DNA from: Paguma larvata
Taxonomy: Eukaryota; Chordata; Mammalia; Carnivora; Viverridae
Length of the DNA stretch: 64,000 nt
Assembly (NCBI GenBank): GCA_030068075.1
Contig: CM057826.1
Location: 35,142,211 to 35,206,210, forward strand
Reading direction: 5' to 3'
Positions 57,510-64,000 of the stretch are shown here, one piece after another. The notes under the pieces were generated by a model. It was not told the DNA's origin. It worked only from the letters and a program-made list of their open reading frames with translations, and made no database searches. The translations under genes were made by a program, and so were the position numbers. Each line of letters begins with the position of its first letter. Position 1 is the first letter of the stretch.

Positions 57510-57548
57510 CACGCACACGTGCGCACACACACACACCCCACACACGTC
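57510..57548. repeat. CA/CG-alternating microsatellite
   Basis: CACGCACACGTGCGCACACA followed by CACACACCCCACACACG, a purine-pyrimidine alternating run. Confidence 0.85.
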
Positions 57549-58549
57549 ATGGGATTGAACCTACTTCAATTTCCCCCAAATAAATCCAACAATCTTGTCT
57601 CTTTCTACTTCATCTTCCCTCATTCAAAGTAGACTCAGGGAATTGAGCCCAGGGCCTTCACTGGTGCTATAGATCAACTCTTCTTTTGCATTCTTGAGGA
57701 ATTGACACAACCAATTATCCTTCTTCCTTGCCTCAGCCAAATAAACTTTAACTATCTTCACGTCCTGACTATATTTAAAACCAATCAAAGCAAGGAAACA
57801 TGAAACAAATAAACCTCTCCCTTAAATCCCTCTCCATCTAGTCCTTCACAGACAAACGCCTTGACTAAATTGTCCATATTCACGGTCTCCATTTGCTTCC
57901 CACCGGTTTGCTTCTCAATCTCCATTCTCTGTGCCATTGAATCATTAATCTAAAAGATTTTTCAACCTGATTTTATTTAATCCATTTGTAACATTTATAC
58001 CTGTTGACCACTTCTGTCTTCCCTTGGCTTCATTGATACTATTGTTCCCAGATTTCTTCTTGTATTCTGGCTGCAACTACTCAAAGTGTTTGTTAAGTTT
58101 ATATTACTTACCTACACATTAAATGTTTCAAGGCTGGAACTACTTTCTCCTCTATATGCTTTCTCTTACTAATTTCGTTCCTGCCAAAGATTTTAATTAC
58201 TATCTGCACATATTGAATCCCCAATTTACACCTTTAGTATAACATCTCTTTTTGCTTTAGGTCAATATATCCTGTTTTTCTTCTAGATATTTCCACCTAC
58301 CTGGCTTAAAGTCATCCTTTTACTCAAACTAAACAAAAGACCAAAGCAAAACTCATGACCTGTCTTCTTTTAGGACTCATTAACTCAGCTAATGGCATCA
58401 CCATCTACCCAATTTCACAAGCCAGAAACCTAAGAGTCATATTTCATCCACAAGGCCTGCAAAGTTCTTCTCCCCGCCTAGCTCTTCAGCCTCATCTGAT
58501 ATCAGTTTCGCTCTCATGCAGAGTTCCAGCCACTCTAGTCTCTTAGGTT
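57549..58549. other. intergenic DNA, probably ancient repeat
   Basis: Pyrimidine-rich text such as CCTTCACAGACAAACGCCTT and CTCATGCAGAGTTCCAGCCA looks like an old interspersed repeat upstream of the L2 end that follows, but I could not assign it. No gene. Confidence 0.35.
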
Positions 58550-58900
58550 TTTGGATCTGTTATGTTCTGCTGCCCCAGTCCTTTGCACTAGCATTTATCT
58601 CATCTTAAAACACCTCTTCTTGCCTAGATCCTCCAACTCATAAGTCAGGTCAAATGATTAATTCCCAAAAAGCCCTTACCTGATCATCCAATTTTACTTC
58701 TACATTCTTAGAACAATAGTCAGCTTTCTCTTATGGTTCTTAGCAAGATTACTAATTAGAAATTTATTTTTAAAATATTTCATTAATGTTTGCCTTCTCT
58801 CATTAGACATCATAAAATCAGGATAGCGTAACTAATTTTGTTCACCATGGTCCCTGGAACATAGTCAAATTTGAATAGTTACTCTTTGTTAAATATATGA
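58550..58900 (+). repeat. L2 3' end
   Basis: CCTTTGCACTAGCATTTATC, AAAAGCCCTTACCTGATCAT, CACCATGGTCCCTGGAACAT and AGTTACTCTTTGTTAAATAT follow L2 terminal order. Confidence 0.65.
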
Positions 58901-59889
58901 ATAGTCATATCTGGGTCTTGATTTTAGTGTGAAACTCTGTCCACTCTACCCCAGATAGGAACTTTGCCATTGCAGACAAACATCATATTTAAAATTTTTT
59001 CTGCATTTCTGTTAGCTATATACTGTCTATTGACAATCACATGACAAAAACAAACAAACAAAAAAGCCTATGTACTTTATTACATACGTCTTATTATGAA
59101 CCACTTTCTTTCACTTTCAAAGTAAATATATCCAATAGAAAACATCTGTTTTATGAAAGCAAAGTAGAATATTGTGTCTGGGGAAGCCATAACTAAGGAA
59201 ATATGTTTAAGTCATTCAGACAGTAGTGATTCTTCAGTTGCAAAGGCATTAATTCTGTGAGACATTAGAAGGACTTCCAAGGTGCCTAAACTTTGTAGAC
59301 AATGAATATATTGGAAGAAATAGAGAAACTGGCTACCATCTGTTTTTTTTTTAACTGTAAACAACTCAGATATATCAATGGCTACATTTAGGAAACAACC
59401 TTCGATTTGAGAAAACTCTGGTTCATGGGAAGAAATATTACCTTTCTCTCTTTCTTCAAAGGAGTGGCCATATTAGATACACCTTGACATCTTATATTTC
59501 ACAGAACGACTATCTTTACCAGATAAATGCTCCTGCAGTGACACAATCCAGCTACACACCCCACCTTGTAAAAGAACAGTCTTGAGCCTCCCTTTATTTG
59601 ATTGCTAACTACTTTAGAGATTTCCCTCAATAGCTCAAGTCCTGATAATTCTTTGCCCTGCGCCCTTGAAATCCAAAATATAAATCAAACTCATGTGTAT
59701 TACTTGTCTCATCTATTGCATGTCATTGCTTTGCAAGCACAGCATGGACTACTTGAATAGTATAAGTTACAGGTACAAATACAACTGAAATAATTATCAG
59801 TTATTTTTCTCAGAGTACTGAGAACACTGAATGATGGATTGTTGCAATGAGTATTTTTCTATGCTAAAATGTATCCAAATATTACTGTT
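58901..59889. other. AT-rich intergenic DNA, no gene seen
   Basis: A small (AAAC)n-like run at 59047-59063; otherwise nothing recognised. Confidence 0.4.
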
Positions 59890-59906
59890 ATCTTTCCTAT
59901 TGTTTT

Positions 59907-60087
59907 TAAAAGTTTATTTATTTATTTTGACACAGAGAGAGAAAAGAGAGAGAACATAAGTAGAGGAAGGGCAGAGAGAGAGAGAGCTGGAGGCTCCTTG
60001 CTCAGCACAGAGCCCAATGTAGGGCTTGAACTCACAAGCCAGTATCAAGAGTCTGACATTTAACTGACTAAGCCACCCTGGTGCCCC
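59907..60087 (-). repeat. CAN-SINE
   Basis: Minus-strand copy, somewhat shortened in the middle. ATCTTTCCTATTGTTTT (59890-59906) and ATCTTCCCTATTGTTTT (60088-60104) flank it. Confidence 0.95.
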
Positions 60088-60104
60088 ATCTTCCCTATTG
60101 TTTT

Positions 60105-61234
60105 ATTCCATACCAAATAGACTTGAAATGCAGGGTTTTTTAATTTACATTTTTGTACAAGGAAATACAGATTTTATGCCATCGAAGCAATGGTCTCTAG
60201 AAACCATAAACTGACATATATTTTCTGAATTTTCCTTAAAAGAATGTTTTGGAAATTTTCTACCTAGAGATAGTCCATAATTGAGACTTGAATTTATTTT
60301 AAGTTTTAGAATGCTGGCTCATTATCACCAAAGTTTTATTATAATATTAGATATTTATGGTACTTGAGCAATAGTTATATACTAAGACATTTAGTCACGA
60401 GATTTGCTGGTGCTAAACTTGAAAAAATGATGTATTAATAAAATGCATAATCTGGAGAATTTGCTAAACTTTAATGGTATTATTACTTACACAAATAATG
60501 AAGGATGGAGATGTAAACTTCATGTTGTTTGTTTTGTTTAATAATCAATATAATGAACTGAGAAATATTTAACAAACAATACTTGCAAGGCTAGAAATGA
60601 AAATTTTTAACATGTGAAATTTTCACAAAAGCTTTCATAATTCTTATTGAGAAAGAATGATGATAAATTTTCACAAATGTGATCATTTAAGCTAGACATG
60701 CTTGACCTATTCTATTGCCTCACTCTTGCTAACGGTGTTATTTCTTATTACGGTTATTCTGCTTGCACATCATCGGTAAACTATAGAGTCAGCTAAAAAT
60801 GATAACTGTGATTTTTTTTCAAGTTTGTAGAGCTTAGATTTACAAGTCTCATTAATCTTGATGTTAGCAATCCATAACATTCCAGTTTTTTAGTCTGTTT
60901 CCCAGTTAAATGTTTATGTATATATCTAAACTTCCACCATGCTGCTACACAATCTTAATGATTAGAAATTTAACTGCCCTGAGTAATGTCATTCTGAATA
61001 ATAATATTAGAAATATTATTAAATGTCATCATAAAATTAGAAGTTTAACCACCCCGAATAATGTTATTCAGCACTGAGATACCTTAATTTGACTATGCCA
61101 TTGCTTAACTGCTAGCTACATAGTTTGTTTCAATGTCTTTGTTTTACTGTATAATGAACATTAAAATGAATATTTTCCAGCAAATAACTGTTTAGAAGAT
61201 TTATTTGAATTTGCAAGTACACTTTCCTTTTTAA
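60105..61234. other. AT-rich unique-looking DNA with a 75-bp tandem repeat
   Basis: No repeat family recognised. An imperfect duplication of 75-bp period lies at 60961-61074 (listed in the findings). Confidence 0.4.
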
Positions 61235-61930
61235 AAATCAATTTTATTGAGATTAATTTAAATATAATAAAATGCACAATTTATAAAGATCAATGAGTTT
61301 TGACAAATGTACACCTCCATATGGCCATCAACACAGACATAGAATATTTTCATCACCTCGGACAGTTCCTTCGAGCCTCTTGCAGTCAATCCCATCCTCC
61401 CCACAAATTCCCCATCCCAAGGCCACTCAACAGTTTTCTATCACCATGTTAGTTTGGCCTATTCTAAGATGAGATATAAATAATCATACAGTATGTTTTG
61501 AGCGTCTGGCTCTTTGGGTTTAGCATAATATTTTTGAAGTTCATCCATGTCATTATCTGTACCAGTAGTTAATTCTCTGTATTGCTGACTAATATTCCAC
61601 TGTATGACTCCGCTCATGCCTTCATGTATTGAAGGACATTTGGGTTGCCTCCAGTTTAGGAGATTATGAATAAACCTTTGTCAACATTCTTATACAAGTC
61701 TTTTTGTGGACATAGTGGGGTTTTTTTTTTTGTTTTTTGTTTTCTCTTGGAAAAATACCTAAGAGTAGAATTTCTGAGTCATAGAGTAGATGTATATTTA
61801 TTTTATAAGAAAGTATTCAACCATTTCCCACAGTGTACCATTTCACATTCCAACCAGCAATGTATGTGTTCTAGTTGTGTCACGTTCTTGCCAACATTTA
61901 TCACTCCAGTCATTGTAGGACTGTAGAACA
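61235..61930 (-). repeat. old L1M 3' region, antisense
   Basis: TCAATTTTATTGAGATTAAT, AATGAGTTTTGACAAATGTA, GTTCATCCATGTCATTATCT, AATATTCCACTGTATGACTC, GACATTTGGGTTGCCTCCAG and GAATTTCTGAGTCATAGAGT: the classic antisense L1M 3' UTR order. Confidence 0.85.
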
Positions 61931-62854
61931 GTGAGACCACACAAATTTGCATCTGGAGACTGCAGGATTTCTGAGATTGGGAAACAAATGAAAATGCAAG
62001 ACTTTTAAACTGTAAGATTGTAAAGTAATGCAATCTCTCAATTTCCTTGTCCAATATTTGACTACTCGGTGAAATATTCTTGTAAGACAATTAATTAGGG
62101 AAGAACATTTTCTTTTGCATTTGAGGCTTCCTCAGACTCAGACTCACATCGATTCAAAAGTTTAAAAAGTTTGGCAAAGTTATCTTATGTTGCTCTTAGT
62201 CAACACCAAGATTGTTCTTGAACTGGAGACCTGTTCCTCCACCTATCTTGATCCCAACCTCAGCAAATGCGCCAAGTAAAAGTATTCTCCATCACGTTCT
62301 CACCTATGAAGAGTTTGTCTCTCTGGAAAGTCTAGTTCTTTTAGATTTACTTGTGCCTGTGAAACAGTATTTTCCACATACTGGTGGTTTTGAACAAAAG
62401 TTTGAATTTTTGGTGTATTGATCACTTGTGTCAGTGGGAATGGTCTTTCATGATTTTTTAAATCCTAACTGTAAACAGAGCTCTTACTTTTTTTTTTTTT
62501 TTGCTGATTTCAATGATTTTCTAAGGGTATATTCCCAGAAGAACATTATTAAGTCAAGAATAATAAATGTTTTTGTGACAATTGCCAAAATAATGATAGT
62601 ATGGTAAGTATTATTTATCAAAAGAAAATTGTGTTCTCTTTTCCACAATTACTCTTTCTCACATTACTCTACAGATTTGAAACAGGACTCATTGAGTTTT
62701 ATTGCATTCAGTTAGTTAAAATATTTGTATCTTACTCTCAAGCTTATTTGCATTATATACACTTCCCTCGTCTAGTTAACACTCATTTATTCAGGAGCAG
62801 TCTTAGTTAGAGAATGACCTTTCCTTCACTTTTACAGACAAAATGAAATAAATG
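61931..62854. other. AT-rich intergenic DNA, no gene seen
   Basis: A T-run at 62490-62503; nothing else recognised. Confidence 0.4.
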
Positions 62855-63005
62855 AGAGTAACTGCTAATGTGTATGGGGTTTCTTTTTGGAGTGATTAAA
62901 GTTTTCTAAAATTGATTGCACAACTCAATATAATAAAAATCACTGAATTGTACACTTTAAATGGGTGAATTATATGTTATATGAATGTTATCACAATAAA
63001 GCTAT
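62855..63005 (+). repeat. L1M 3' terminus
   Basis: GGGTTTCTTTTTGGAGTGAT-like start, GTTTTCTAAAATTGATTGCA, CACTGAATTGTACACTTTAA, ATGGGTGAATTATATG and a CAATAAAGCTATTATTTAAA end. Confidence 0.8.
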
Positions 63006-63189
63006 TATTTAAAAATGAAATAAGGGAATGAAATATGAATGTCAATGAAGCTTCTGTGATATGTTTCCAACAACTGAATTCTTACCCGACTGAAAACTAA
63101 AATCAGCTTTATGGGGCAACTTCCAAGCACACCGAAAAAAGAAAAAAATTTATCCGATCTGCCAGAACATTATCATAATAAATGTAACA

Positions 63190-63375
63190 AGAATGAATCA
63201 CATTTTTATTTGAAATCAGGCACTGAGCTACACATTTTACCTACATTAACTCATTTCGTCTTTGTATGAACTCTCAAGAGTTACTATTCTTTATTACATA
63301 TCCTTGTAGATGAAAAAAAAACTGATATTTAAATCAAAGCAAGTAACTGAAAGATTCAAGGCTGAAATCTTAGGT
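63190..63375 (-). repeat. MIR, antisense
   Basis: CACTGAGCTACACATTTTAC, CTACATTAACTCATTTCGTC, then an ATCCTTGTAGATGAAAAAAA segment and CAAAGCAAGTAACTGAAAGA: antisense MIR. Confidence 0.7.
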
Positions 63376-63849
63376 TTGTCTGATGGAATTGTTTTGGATC
63401 TATTGCTTCCCAATATTAGAACCTAACATTCAAGACGACTCCATTGTTGTTGACTGTAGCTAAAAACTCCACATGTGCAGTTATACACACTCAAAGTCAT
63501 GCTAAGTATAATAAACATTTTTTCAGGCCAAGAAAAATTAGCCTGCTCTGGTGAAAACCTAGATCTAGAAATCCTAAAAGCCTAAACTGAGAAGTCCTAA
63601 ATTCCTTGGAGGTTAACTGGAGGCAAGGGATGCTAATATATCCTCCAGCTCGACCTGGCTATAAGTTTATAGTTGTGCTCATGTTCAACACCAGTTTTAA
63701 ACTCATTGATCTGGTGTCTACTCACAATAATAATACTTTAGGTTCTAAGATACTTTATAGTTAATGAAGAGATTTTAATGGTTAAACAAGTTATGGCCAG
63801 CCTTTTGAGAATTATCAAATATTAGTTTTGCAAGACATCTTTGAAATTT

Positions 63850-64000
63850 TAATTTTTTAATGTTTATTTATTTAGAGACCAAAAATGTGCAAGCAGGGGA
63901 GGGACAGAGAGAGAGAAAGGGAGAGAGAGGAAGGGAGAGAGAGAGTCACAAGCAGGCTCCATGCTGTCAGTGCAGAGTTCTATGAGGGGCTCCATTTCAT
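63850..64000 (-). repeat. CAN-SINE cut by window end
   Basis: TTTTTTAATGTTTATTTATT tail, (GA)n-rich section, then AAGCAGGCTCCATGCTGTCA; the head lies beyond position 64000. Confidence 0.92.

Overview
The window is nuclear DNA of a carnivoran mammal, almost certainly a felid or close feliform. The main evidence is roughly 47 tRNA-derived CAN-SINE copies. Most are the long cat-type form: a tRNA-like head starting near GGGGCGCCTGGGTGGCTCAG, a GCTCTGTGCTGACAGCTCAG core, a CT-rich stretch and an AATAAATAAACRTTAAAA tail. They sit among carnivore-type and older L1, L2, MIR, MER5, Tigger and MaLR/ERVL remnants in an AT-rich background. No microbial genes, CRISPR arrays or operons are present, and nearly all open frames are translations of repeats or chance frames. 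|| The only supported protein-coding feature is one exon. On the minus strand, inside a CpG island at about 2.29-3.08 kb, positions 2732-2627 encode a start codon, a signal peptide resembling the N-terminus of embigin (EMB) and a consensus splice donor in phase 1. Positions 1-2626 would then be the 5' part of EMB intron 1. Everything from about 3.1 kb to 64 kb lies upstream of the gene, consistent with the intergenic DNA beside EMB (in human the neighbour on this side is PARP8). || Layout: 1-2.6 kb intron 1 with a short CAN-SINE, a MIR and a MER5-like element; 2.3-3.1 kb CpG island, exon 1 and promoter; 3.1-13 kb repeat-dense upstream DNA with two MaLR-type LTRs and a nested SINE pair; 13.3-15.0 kb a GC-rich, unassigned segment with broken hydrophobic frames; 15-30 kb mixed SINE, L1, L2 and MIR DNA with a solo MLT2-type LTR at 28.9-29.5 kb; 30.5 kb a truncated 5S rRNA retropseudogene; 31-41 kb L2, L1M and SINEs; 41.5-43.8 kb an L1 composite carrying two SINEs and a 34-nt U2 snRNA fragment; 45.9-47.6 kb and 54.3-56.2 kb antisense L1 bodies; 53.3-53.7 kb a Tigger-like element; 57-64 kb AT-rich DNA with L2, L1M and MIR remnants. 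|| No undescribed biological system was found. The most unusual items are the two small-RNA insertions (5S at 30.53 kb, U2 at 42.40 kb). Both are 3'-truncated, lack an A-tail and are flanked by 12-16 nt direct repeats, which is the signature of tailless retropseudogenes. Family names for old repeats were assigned from remembered consensus patterns without a database search, so subfamily labels are provisional.
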